Shown in pieces: positions 38,207 to 44,969 of a stretch of 45,228 nucleotides of DNA. Under the pieces are notes generated by a model. That model ran no database searches. It was given only the letters and a program-made list of their open reading frames with translations, and was not told the origin of the DNA. How positions within the stretch are numbered: the first letter of the stretch is position 1; each line of letters opens with the position of its first letter. This DNA comes from a virus. The position numbers and the translations under genes were made by a program. The stretch is taken from IMG/VR virus record IMGVR_UViG_3300015371_000075, positions 1-45,228 of that record; one strand, written 5' to 3'.

Positions 38207-39814
38207 TTATATCTCGATCCATCTGACACTTACAGTCCACTGATCTACAAGAGCGGTATGAGCAACTACACGCTCGCAGTCAATAGAGATGCCTGAAGCT
38301 GACCCCCCTCTAAGAATGATTCCGTTACCCGGATTACTTGCCTGAAAAAGTGGTTCAGAAACACGAGTACCAATTGCCTGAGTTGCGTGCCACATCTCAA
38401 CTCTTTTGAATGTGGTTCCTATTGCCCCGCCACCCGTCTTAACGGCCATAGTGTTAGTTAGTGATGCTCCACCTGCCCCGCTGACATCCACCTTTGTAAG
38501 TTCTGTCCCGCCTGTAGGAGCAGAGGTAATAGTGGAAAGCCTGCAAGTTGTTCTACCTCCTGTGGTAGATGCTGTAGTTACCAATGCAGTAAGCCAGATT
38601 TCAACGATGTACTTATCCTTTGTTTCACCAGAACCAGCCCAAATTGCCAATAGCTCTTTAACCCCAATAGTGATTGCAGGAGCAATTTCTGCAGTGACAG
38701 TGGAATAAGTAGCAAGACGATTAGGGATGTCAAAGATCGCCAGCGCCTTCTCTGTAGTTGCAGGCTGAGTTCTTACTGGAATTACTGTCGCTTCATCTGT
38801 CCCGTCAGTGATCTGAACTGAACCAATCCTGTTAGTTCCTGTTGGAAGTGCAGGAAGGGTGACTACATCCACATCGCCAATATTGTTATTCCCCGCCGGA
38901 ATTGAGGGGAGAGTTAAGACATCGACATCCCCGATGTTGTTCGTACCAGCCGGGAGTGCTGGAAGCGTTAAGACGTCTACATCACCGATGTTATTTGTGC
39001 CTGCTGGAATAGCTGCAGCAAGAGAAACAGAGCCGTCTACTGTAAGTGATCCGGCCCCATCATCAACAGAAATCACATTCCCTCCGTCCTGAACGGTCAC
39101 TGTGCCTGTTGACACTGGAAGAGGATTCGCGGAACCTACAAGAACTGCTCCCCCTGATTCTGCTCTTACCAGTCCAATTACGGCCCGAGTGTCTGTCCCT
39201 GCTCCTGTATCGAGGTCAGCGGTAGTAAGTTCTGTGTCTACTGCACCTGAAACTCCTACAGTTCCATCGACAGTAATTGAGTTTCCACCGTCCTGAATAT
39301 TTACTGCAGATGCGCCAGCAGCGTTATTAATAGTTATATCACCGATGTCTACTCCAGGCTGTGCTGATGCCGTAACAGTTCCGTCCACGGTGATACTGCC
39401 TCCACCATCCTGCACAGTTACGGTGCCGTCAACTGTCAGAGATCCACCGCCGTCTTGTGCTGTTACCGTTCCGCTTACTGGAACTGGAGAGGCACGAAGT
39501 TCTGTGTCTGTAAGCCCTGAAGCTCCTGCGGGAACTACTACCCGCAATCTGCCAAGGCTATCTACCTGCAATTCAGTTCTGTCACCGTCTGCATCTACCA
39601 GCGAAGCTGCAGCGTCCTTTCGGACAACTCCAGCCATAATTACTTTCTCTGCGGCTACTGAAGCCGTATCTTCCTGGTAAGTAGGATCTGCTCCCCCTCC
39701 GCCAATTGAACCAGATTCAAGAGCTACAACCTCTGCATAAGTTCCATCCCCTACATCTTTGTATTTACGAGGAATAGCGTGAGCAGAGTTTTCCTGTCTG
39801 ATTTCATCAGCCAT
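38207..39814 (-). CDS. Repeat-rich tail fibre
   Basis: 535 aa. Repeats of VQDGG-x-S-TVDGTV in the N-terminal half, then four 20-residue repeats with AGTNNIGDVDVLTLPALP, then a beta-rich C-terminal domain (about 380-535). Triple-stranded beta-helix or beta-prism fibre is likely. Leaderless ATG. A structural tail or head fibre. Confidence 0.7.
   Translation of the reverse strand: MADEIRQENSAHAIPRKYKDVGDGTYAEVVALESGSIGGGGADPTYQEDTASVAAEKVIMAGVVRKDAAASLVDADGDRTELQVDSLGRLRVVVPAGASGLTDTELRASPVPVSGTVTAQDGGGSLTVDGTVTVQDGGGSITVDGTVTASAQPGVDIGDITINNAAGASAVNIQDGGNSITVDGTVGVSGAVDTELTTADLDTGAGTDTRAVIGLVRAESGGAVLVGSANPLPVSTGTVTVQDGGNVISVDDGAGSLTVDGSVSLAAAIPAGTNNIGDVDVLTLPALPAGTNNIGDVDVLTLPSIPAGNNNIGDVDVVTLPALPTGTNRIGSVQITDGTDEATVIPVRTQPATTEKALAIFDIPNRLATYSTVTAEIAPAITIGVKELLAIWAGSGETKDKYIVEIWLTALVTTASTTGGRTTCRLSTITSAPTGGTELTKVDVSGAGGASLTNTMAVKTGGGAIGTTFKRVEMWHATQAIGTRVSEPLFQASNPGNGIILRGGSASGISIDCERVVAHTALVDQWTVSVRWIEI
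38830..39020 (-). repeat. 60-bp tandem repeats within the fibre gene
   Basis: Four imperfect copies of a 20-codon unit encode (P)AGTNNIGDVDVLTLPALP variants. Silent changes between copies show they are kept by selection on the protein. Confidence 0.7.
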
Positions 39815-39820
39815 AGCTAA

Positions 39821-39826
39821 ACCTTA
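39821..39826 (-). promoter_or_regulatory. TAAGGT -10 box of the repeat fibre gene
   Basis: TAAGGT ends exactly 6 nt before ATG 39814. AAGGT may also serve as a weak SD, as at 13844. Confidence 0.5.
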
Positions 39827-40066
39827 CATATACAGGCGTCTGCCGCCTCCACCACCCCCAGGGATTGGAGGAAGCTTTGGGAGCGGAGGTAGCTTGATAT
39901 TAGGGATTTTGATATTCGGAATCCCAGGCATCGGAGGATGCCAGTTAACATTCGGCCTCTGAGCTAAGGCCATAAGCAACGGGGAAGCTGCAGGGGCCAA
40001 GGGCCTAGTTGGGGCCTTCATTCTTGGCGCTATTGGTCTTGGGCCGCCTGGATAAAAGATGCTCAC
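39824..40066 (-). CDS. Proline-rich small protein
   Basis: 80 aa from GTG 40066. Pro-rich repeats (PNIKIPNIKLPPLPKLPP) and a Gly-run then basic end (GGGGGGRRLYM). Likely an extended structural or linker peptide, adjacent to the fibre gene. Leaderless promoter shared with 40089. Confidence 0.65.
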   Translation of the reverse strand: MSIFYPGGPRPIAPRMKAPTRPLAPAASPLLMALAQRPNVNWHPPMPGIPNIKIPNIKLPPLPKLPPIPGGGGGGRRLYM

Positions 40067-40072
40067 CCAATC

Positions 40073-40082
40073 ATTATAAAAT
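40073..40082. promoter_or_regulatory. Overlapping divergent leaderless promoters
   Basis: Minus-strand TATAAT (40073-40078) ends exactly 6 nt before GTG 40066. Plus-strand TAAAAT (40077-40082) ends exactly 6 nt before ATG 40089. The two -10 boxes overlap by 2 bp, so 22 bp of DNA serve two leaderless genes. Confidence 0.65.
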
Positions 40083-40088
40083 TAAGTA

Positions 40089-40493
40089 ATGCCGCTTCCA
40101 GGTCAAACAATTCAGACACGAGTGATTTCCTCTGCTGACCCTGCTGCTGGAGCAGAAATCTCATATACTGCAGACGATGACATGATCGTTTATTCGGCTA
40201 GATTTACCTTCGTTACTGATGCTAACGTAGCTAACCGTAACCCATCTTTGATTGCTGATGATGGAACTACTCAGTTCCTAAGAATTAGAGATGCTGGCGC
40301 TAGAACTGCTTCCGCAACATGGGAATACTTCTTCGCTCCTGGTATCACAGCCTATTCAGTGGATGGTGGGTTTCCTCTTCCTACTCCAGGAGTATTTCTC
40401 AGAAAGGGAGACAGACTTAGAACTTCTACTACCAACCTCCAGGCGGGAGATAATTACTCTGCAATGGTTCTACTAGTAGAATACGTATCGTAA
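40089..40493 (+). CDS. Beta-rich fibre-type or decoration protein
   Basis: 134 aa. Jelly-roll-like strand pattern (MIVYSARFTFVTDANVANRN, FLRKGDRLRTST). Similar small proteins occur beside phage fibres or as head decoration. Leaderless ATG. The stop abuts the next ATG. Confidence 0.6.
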   Translation: MPLPGQTIQTRVISSADPAAGAEISYTADDDMIVYSARFTFVTDANVANRNPSLIADDGTTQFLRIRDAGARTASATWEYFFAPGITAYSVDGGFPLPTPGVFLRKGDRLRTSTTNLQAGDNYSAMVLLVEYVS

Positions 40494-40825
40494 TGGATTC
40501 TCTTCTTTCAGATAAAGAGCGAGAGGTTGCCGCTGAGGTTTCAGCTAGAGCGATGATGTCTGGTTGGGATACCGCTATCGGTTGGGCTGCTAGACAGTTC
40601 GGAGTATCCCAAATGGATATCCGAGTAATCCTTGATAAAGCCTCTCGGCATAACGACTCTGCCGATCCCTCAATGAGGATTGATGAACTTGTTGACTGGA
40701 ATAGAGAGAAGAGGGGCAGGTCTGAGCGTTCTCAGGAAAGCCGCCTCCACAGGCTTTCGCCTGGGCTTCGGAAGTACATGGAAGATAAAAGACGGGCTAA
40801 GGTTACGGCAAGTTCGCCCGATTAG
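40493..40825 (+). CDS. Hypothetical charged protein
   Basis: 110 aa from ATG 40493. N-terminal helices with an HTH-like pattern (AIGWAARQFGVSQMDIRVIL), basic C-terminus (RKYMEDKRRAKV). Function unknown. Overlaps the convergent gene by 23 nt. Confidence 0.6.
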   Translation: MDSLLSDKEREVAAEVSARAMMSGWDTAIGWAARQFGVSQMDIRVILDKASRHNDSADPSMRIDELVDWNREKRGRSERSQESRLHRLSPGLRKYMEDKRRAKVTASSPD

Positions 40826-41192
40826 ACCAAGGCCCGTAAATTCCAAGCCGCTTACGCGATTTATCCATCCACTCTAGGCGTTCCTGGAGATCGTCAGCGA
40901 GATCGGTGTTGATTCTATTTCTCCGAATAGCGTTAGCGACAGTGGCTTGTTTGATAGCTTCACGAATGTCACCTTCTTGCCGCCTGACCACGCCCACGAT
41001 ATCGAGTGAAAGAGGCAGAGGGCCGTCAACTGTTCTCCAATGTACGCAGGTATGGGGTTCCTCCCCGAGACCTGCAGGATATCTAACAGCGTAATAAACA
41101 TACTGACCATCGCGGTCATAGAGTTTATCGAGGAAGAGTTCGGGATCTACTGATTTTAGCTCTTCGTTAACCTGTTTTTCCTGGAGTTCCAT
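40803..41192 (-). CDS. Hypothetical protein
   Basis: 129 aa from ATG 41192, inside the end of the epimerase gene. Alpha/beta (YYAVRYPAGLGEEPHTCVHW), with an Arg-rich helix (ANAIRRNRINTDLADDLQER). Presumably follows the sugar genes. No family recognised. Confidence 0.65.
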   Translation of the reverse strand: MELQEKQVNEELKSVDPELFLDKLYDRDGQYVYYAVRYPAGLGEEPHTCVHWRTVDGPLPLSLDIVGVVRRQEGDIREAIKQATVANAIRRNRINTDLADDLQERLEWMDKSRKRLGIYGPWSNRANLP

Positions 41193-42003
41193 TCTGCTTA
41201 TACCATTCTACAGTTTTGCTCAACCCGTCATACAGATTAGTAGGACACCTGTAATTAGTGATTAGTTTTCTCCGAGAAATACCGTCGATAACCCTCTCAG
41301 GGATGTTAACGACTTCAAGCTTTTGGGTAAGGACATCTTGAAGGACTGTTACCAGATCATTCACTGAAACCTCAGCCCCTCTGGAGATATTCTCAGTCCT
41401 GTTATCCATACTCAGGGGGCCTAAAAGGATGTTGATTACGTCATCTACATAGGTATAGTCCCTGGTCTGATGCCCGTCACCAATTACGGTAATAGGACTA
41501 CCTTCAAGCGCCTGAGTGATGAATTTGCCGATGACCCCACAATAGGGGTTATCTGTGGTCTGGAAGGGGCCGTATACGTTACTCAGACGAACAATGGAAT
41601 AGTTACAACCAGAGGTCTTTACAAAGTGTTCTCCAGCAAGCTTGGCAATCGCGTAGTCTGTCTTGGGGTTTATCTCGGCGTCCACAGGGGTTGCGATATG
41701 CTGAGATTGACCGTATACTGATGCAGTGGAGGTATAGACGAGATGCGCCCCATAGTACTTAGCCTGCATCGCAGCGTACCTGGCTCCTTCGATATTGACC
41801 TTAAGATTCGCGGCCGGTTTGATGACCGCTTCCTCCTGATTCACACAAGCGAGGTGGTAGATCACGTCACAGCGCGGGAAGCTACCGAACATATCCGTCC
41901 CGCTCTTAGTGTCCATCCCGTACACCTCGTCACCCGCAGCCTCCAATCTCTTGCAGAGATTCCTGCCGATAAAACCTTCTGATCCTGTGACTACTACTTT
42001 CAC
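41167..42003 (-). CDS. NAD-dependent nucleotide-sugar epimerase/dehydratase
   Basis: 278 aa from GTG 42003, coupled GTGA to the glycosyltransferase. Rossmann GSEGFIGRNL, STASVYG and the catalytic Y-A-I-A-K place it in the extended SDR group of UDP-glucose/galactose epimerases. RDYTYVDDV also fits. Supplies a sugar nucleotide, probably for the neighbouring transferase. Confidence 0.9.
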   Translation of the reverse strand: MKVVVTGSEGFIGRNLCKRLEAAGDEVYGMDTKSGTDMFGSFPRCDVIYHLACVNQEEAVIKPAANLKVNIEGARYAAMQAKYYGAHLVYTSTASVYGQSQHIATPVDAEINPKTDYAIAKLAGEHFVKTSGCNYSIVRLSNVYGPFQTTDNPYCGVIGKFITQALEGSPITVIGDGHQTRDYTYVDDVINILLGPLSMDNRTENISRGAEVSVNDLVTVLQDVLTQKLEVVNIPERVIDGISRRKLITNYRCPTNLYDGLSKTVEWYKQNGTPGKTG

Positions 42004-42833
42004 AGTGTTAAGAAGAATCCTCCCTTGTTCCCGTGATCGTACTGGCAACCCCATTCATGGGTGTCAGTTCTCTCAGGCCAGATGACGGTATTAATGATGT
42101 GCCCTAGGGACATATCCAGATCCGCGTGGATCTTAAAACCCGCCTGTTGGGCGCGTCTACAGAAATCCAAGTCCTCACCCCAGTGTCCTACTCCGAGGCG
42201 GAACCAGGGCGGCTCAAGAGCTTCTAGGACACGTCTGCGGACGATCATTCCTGCCGATCCTGCCCCATCTACCTCAATCAGCCCTCCATCGGGGAAAGCA
42301 TTCAGATTCAGAGGGTAGAGAACTTTATCTTCGTTCTCGTCGTAAGCGTATTTAGAGAGGTCAACTCCAGGCTTCATCTCTCCGTACTTATAAAGAACGG
42401 GAGTCGGGGGGAAATCTCTCTTGAAACAGACAGGGGCAATGATGTCCAGATCATCCCGGTACATCAATGCTAGGAGTTTTAGGGCTAGATTAGGTGGAAA
42501 AGCGTGGTCATCACCCATGAACATAATCCAATCTTCCTGCGGGAGCATCATTGAACAAGCTCTGTTGCAGGAATCTACGACGTAACACCCCGTATGGAAT
42601 CCATAACGGGAACCGTAGGGGAGAATCAGACTCATAGTTGAGGCGTGGAAGATCGTATACCGGGCGGATTCGTTAGCGATAATGGCGACTACACCACCAG
42701 GGAGCTTTTCGCAAAGTTCATTCAGGCGTGGATCGTTGAAGTCAAACTGCTCATGGGTTCTAGGCCCTAGAGCGGCTACCTCATGCGGAATGGCTTTCTT
42801 ACTGGGATGCTGTCCTTTTTTATTTCTCGCCAC
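42000..42833 (-). CDS. Glycosyltransferase (GT-A type)
   Basis: 277 aa. MGDDHAFPP is the metal-binding DxD region. GHWGEDLDFCRRAQQAGF is the conserved W-x-x-E-D-x-x-F-C/RR motif of GT2-like transferases. IIANESARYTI resembles the N-terminal strand. Target may be the capsid, a fibre or the host surface. Near-leaderless GTG start. Confidence 0.85.
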   Translation of the reverse strand: MARNKKGQHPSKKAIPHEVAALGPRTHEQFDFNDPRLNELCEKLPGGVVAIIANESARYTIFHASTMSLILPYGSRYGFHTGCYVVDSCNRACSMMLPQEDWIMFMGDDHAFPPNLALKLLALMYRDDLDIIAPVCFKRDFPPTPVLYKYGEMKPGVDLSKYAYDENEDKVLYPLNLNAFPDGGLIEVDGAGSAGMIVRRRVLEALEPPWFRLGVGHWGEDLDFCRRAQQAGFKIHADLDMSLGHIINTVIWPERTDTHEWGCQYDHGNKGGFFLTL

Positions 42834-42840
42834 GGGCGGG

Positions 42841-42846
42841 ATAATA
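42841..42846 (-). promoter_or_regulatory. TATTAT -10 box of the sugar operon
   Basis: TATTAT ends 7 nt before GTG 42833 on the minus strand; 1-nt leader. Confidence 0.5.
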
Positions 42847-42857
42847 CCACGCCGAGC

Positions 42858-42980
42858 TTACTTACCGAGAGTAGCGCCCTTCTTCTTCTTGTACTTCCCG
42901 AGCTTTTTAGGGCGCATAGGCTCGTCTTCTTTGTTGGTCTCGTTAACACCGTGCTTGGTGTAGTAATTCTTCTCGGCCAT
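42858..42980 (-). CDS. Lys-rich 40-residue protein with its own promoter
   Basis: ATG 42980 to TAA 42858. Begins MAEKNYYTKHGVNETNKEDE and ends in Lys-rich KKLGKYKKKKGATLGK. It lies between capsid and sugar genes and has TATACT ending 7 nt upstream, so it looks independently transcribed. May be a small capsid-associated or nucleic-acid-binding protein. Confidence 0.6.
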   Translation of the reverse strand: MAEKNYYTKHGVNETNKEDEPMRPKKLGKYKKKKGATLGK

Positions 42981-42987
42981 TTCCGTA

Positions 42988-42993
42988 AGTATA
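42988..42993 (-). promoter_or_regulatory. TATACT -10 box
   Basis: TATACT ends 7 nt before ATG 42980 (1-nt leader). Confidence 0.5.
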
Positions 42994-42998
42994 GCTTA

Positions 42999-44189
42999 TT
43001 ATGAAGCCTGGTTGAGTCCCTGCATTCGGACGAGGGCGTTAGGCTGGTGAATACCAAGCTGGATGAAGTCCACAAGCCATGCCTCAACAGGCAGGGAGCG
43101 GTTGAATCGGCGGAAACGATTGCCGTCCATGTCATCCCAGTCCGGGCCTCGACCAAAGCCGTAGAGAGTAATAGCTGACTTATTGATGCCGTAAAGCTCG
43201 TTCGGTGGAACATCGAACTCAGGAATCAGAGGCGTACCTCGATAGTCGATGCCTTCCCAGCCTGTATCCAGGCGGGTAATCTTCGGCTGCCAACGGAACT
43301 GACCAACCAAACCCTGACCAAACTTATCGATAACCGCAGGATCGCCAATCCAGAAGTCCGGGGATTTACCCGAAGCCTGCATGACGCGCCTGTAAGCACC
43401 GTCCATGATGGACATAGTGAGGTCTGCAGCGGCGGTAGTACCGCGTCCGTCAATAGAGCGGAAGCCAATCACCGAACCAAGATCGACACCCTCGAAAGTA
43501 CCGGAGGTAGCAAACGGCTGACGAATACCCTGTGTAGCGTTACCGAAGGTACCCTCGATGTAAATTGCAGTACCCGTAGTAGCAGTCACAGCAGCGTCAA
43601 GCGTTACGGAAGTCGTAGTAGCGGAGACAATCGTGCGGGAGGTAGAAACTGAAGTACCACCCGTCTGGAAGAGATCGATAATGCGACCCGGATAAAGCTG
43701 GTAATAGTTCGCAGCAGTACCGACGACAACCAGGGTGGTGTTTGTAGTAGCTGAGGTGACTGGGCCTGCAAGGAGGCCGGTTCCTTCACCACAGAACATC
43801 TCATTCTCAACGCGGGAGAGGGCGACTTCTGCCTGCTCCATGTGAAGCTTAAGTGCAGAGCCAGCCGCGACAAAGTTGTCACCCTCAGCCGCCTTAATGA
43901 GGTCTACTGAAAGCTCGATTGCGTGAGTAACGCGCGCCATAGTGATATACGCAGCGCGGTCATCAAGCTGTCGAGCGATATTCAGCGTACCTGTCTGGGC
44001 GATTCCACCCGTACCCTGCTTGGGCGTGAGCAGAAGCGGAACACGAACCTGCAAACCACGGAAGTTCTCCCGGCGGGTATTTCGCTTCAACTCGTCGCTG
44101 AGGACTGTGCGCTTCGGGAAGGACTCCTGAAGCGGTGCGATCATATCCGTGAGGAAGTTTGATAGAGAGGTTGTGGTTTCCGCAGTCAC
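42999..44189 (-). CDS. Major capsid protein
   Basis: 396 aa. HK97-fold type: N-arm region (LTDMIAPLQESFPKRTVLSD), a beta-rich E-loop (QVRVPLLLTPKQGTGGI), ALSRVENEMFCGEGTG, and P-domain parts (DFWIGDPAVIDKF, WEGIDYRGTPLI). Near-leaderless GTG start, TAAACT box upstream. It is far from portal and scaffold and on the other strand, an unusual arrangement. Only capsid gene in the window. Confidence 0.9.
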   Translation of the reverse strand: MTAETTTSLSNFLTDMIAPLQESFPKRTVLSDELKRNTRRENFRGLQVRVPLLLTPKQGTGGIAQTGTLNIARQLDDRAAYITMARVTHAIELSVDLIKAAEGDNFVAAGSALKLHMEQAEVALSRVENEMFCGEGTGLLAGPVTSATTNTTLVVVGTAANYYQLYPGRIIDLFQTGGTSVSTSRTIVSATTTSVTLDAAVTATTGTAIYIEGTFGNATQGIRQPFATSGTFEGVDLGSVIGFRSIDGRGTTAAADLTMSIMDGAYRRVMQASGKSPDFWIGDPAVIDKFGQGLVGQFRWQPKITRLDTGWEGIDYRGTPLIPEFDVPPNELYGINKSAITLYGFGRGPDWDDMDGNRFRRFNRSLPVEAWLVDFIQLGIHQPNALVRMQGLNQAS

Positions 44190-44198
44190 TCTTACTAG

Positions 44199-44204
44199 AG
44201 TTTA
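44199..44204 (-). promoter_or_regulatory. TAAACT -10 box of the capsid gene
   Basis: TAAACT ends 9 nt before GTG 44189, with a 3-nt leader AGA. Same hexamer as the terminase promoters. Confidence 0.5.
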
Positions 44205-44246
44205 GAAGCCTGACAACAGTTTGAGTAATCTTCGATTGTAAATCGA

Positions 44247-44252
44247 TAGAAT
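44247..44252 (+). promoter_or_regulatory. TAGAAT -10 box with upstream dyad
   Basis: TAGAAT ends exactly 6 nt before ATG 44259. CGATT-GTA-AATCG (44233-44245) lies directly upstream. Confidence 0.55.
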
Positions 44253-44258
44253 CTCAAT

Positions 44259-44555
44259 ATGCCGGAAATCCCACACAGAAGAAATCCCGGCGAACCCGGT
44301 GATCCAATGGATGACGGTTGGGCTGAAGTAGGCCACATGGGCCAATGGGGATACCAATTAATTTACGAGAAAGCGAGGAAAATTAAGAAGAACCCGATTG
44401 GGTTCGCTTTGCCTTCTCCCGACGAGCAGAACACTGAGGCCAATCCTCCACTTTGCAGTAATGATTCTTCGTCCACCGAGAATACGGAATCTTCCCCGCC
44501 AGGAAATCCTTCTGCCGGATCGCCGCGCCGCAAGCGCCGCAAATCTTCCGCTTAG
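44259..44555 (+). CDS. Hypothetical protein, overlapped by an antisense gene
   Basis: 98 aa with a leaderless ATG. First half looks folded (MDDGWAEVGHMGQWGYQLIY), the second half is low-complexity Ser/Pro/Arg-rich. The last 173 nt overlap the minus-strand zinc protein, so the C-terminal half may be constrained by that gene. Function unknown. Confidence 0.5.
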   Translation: MPEIPHRRNPGEPGDPMDDGWAEVGHMGQWGYQLIYEKARKIKKNPIGFALPSPDEQNTEANPPLCSNDSSSTENTESSPPGNPSAGSPRRKRRKSSA

Positions 44556-44574
44556 GGGGCCTACCTTTCTTCAT
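44383..44574 (-). CDS. Small Cys-rich zinc-type protein
   Basis: 63 aa from ATG 44574, overlapping the end of the upstream zinc protein. CGACGAAI and later HYC and PQC give a possible zinc finger; basic ends (MKKGRPPKRK, REKAKRTQ). Overlaps 44259-44555 in antisense. Confidence 0.55.
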   Translation of the reverse strand: MKKGRPPKRKICGACGAAIRQKDFLAGKIPYSRWTKNHYCKVEDWPQCSARREKAKRTQSGSS

Positions 44575-44758
44575 GACTCAAGGTGATACTCATACTCTTA
44601 CTGCAGATGGGGCAGATGATCTTTGTTCCTGCTGTCGGCCTTGGGTACTTGGGGTCAGAGGGAATCATTTCGCCAGCCTTGATAACAGAACCCACCCCGA
44701 CATTAGGCTGAGTGTAAATAACTCCATGCTCCGGGCATTCGATTATTCCAGTCCCCAT
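44561..44758 (-). CDS. Zinc-ribbon-like protein
   Basis: 65 aa with leaderless ATG 44758. CPEHG near the start and CPICSKS near the end form a zinc ribbon. Probably a regulator or accessory. Operon with 44383. Confidence 0.65.
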   Translation of the reverse strand: MGTGIIECPEHGVIYTQPNVGVGSVIKAGEMIPSDPKYPRPTAGTKIICPICSKSMSITLSHEER

Positions 44759-44764
44759 CTAAAT

Positions 44765-44770
44765 ATCCTA
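44765..44770 (-). promoter_or_regulatory. TAGGAT -10 box
   Basis: TAGGAT ends exactly 6 nt before ATG 44758. Two direct repeats (44791-44811) lie about 20 bp upstream. Confidence 0.55.
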
Positions 44771-44790
44771 TATCTACTTTAATAGATCGT

Positions 44791-44811
44791 CTTAACAATT
44801 TCTTAACAATT
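44791..44811. repeat. Direct repeat CTTAACAATT x2
   Basis: Two perfect copies of the 10-mer, 44791-44800 and 44802-44811, separated by one base. Spacing of one DNA turn suggests a protein-binding site upstream of the zinc-protein promoter. Confidence 0.55.
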
Positions 44812-44969
44812 CAGATCGCCTTCATAAGGGCAATCATTCCTTGCACAAACTTCTCTTTGCACTCAGGGCTGCAGAAGGCTAGCTCGTCTTCCTCTCCGTC
44901 GAGTTCACAAAGCAGGAAAACGTCTGTAGGAGCGGCCTCACCGCATTTAGCACACTGCCCCTCTGGCAT
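44811..44969 (-). CDS. Small zinc-finger protein
   Basis: 52 aa from ATG 44969 (MPEGQCAKCGEAAP); a longer start at 45023 is possible. QCAKCG and FCSPECKEKF are two Cys pairs in the style of MYM/FCS zinc fingers. Function unknown. Confidence 0.6.
   Translation of the reverse strand: MPEGQCAKCGEAAPTDVFLLCELDGEEDELAFCSPECKEKFVQGMIALMKAI

Noticed and set aside
42776-43213. 145-codon minus-strand ORF near the capsid gene
   Set aside because: Another frame of the capsid and its downstream region; the 40-codon gene at 42858 is better supported.
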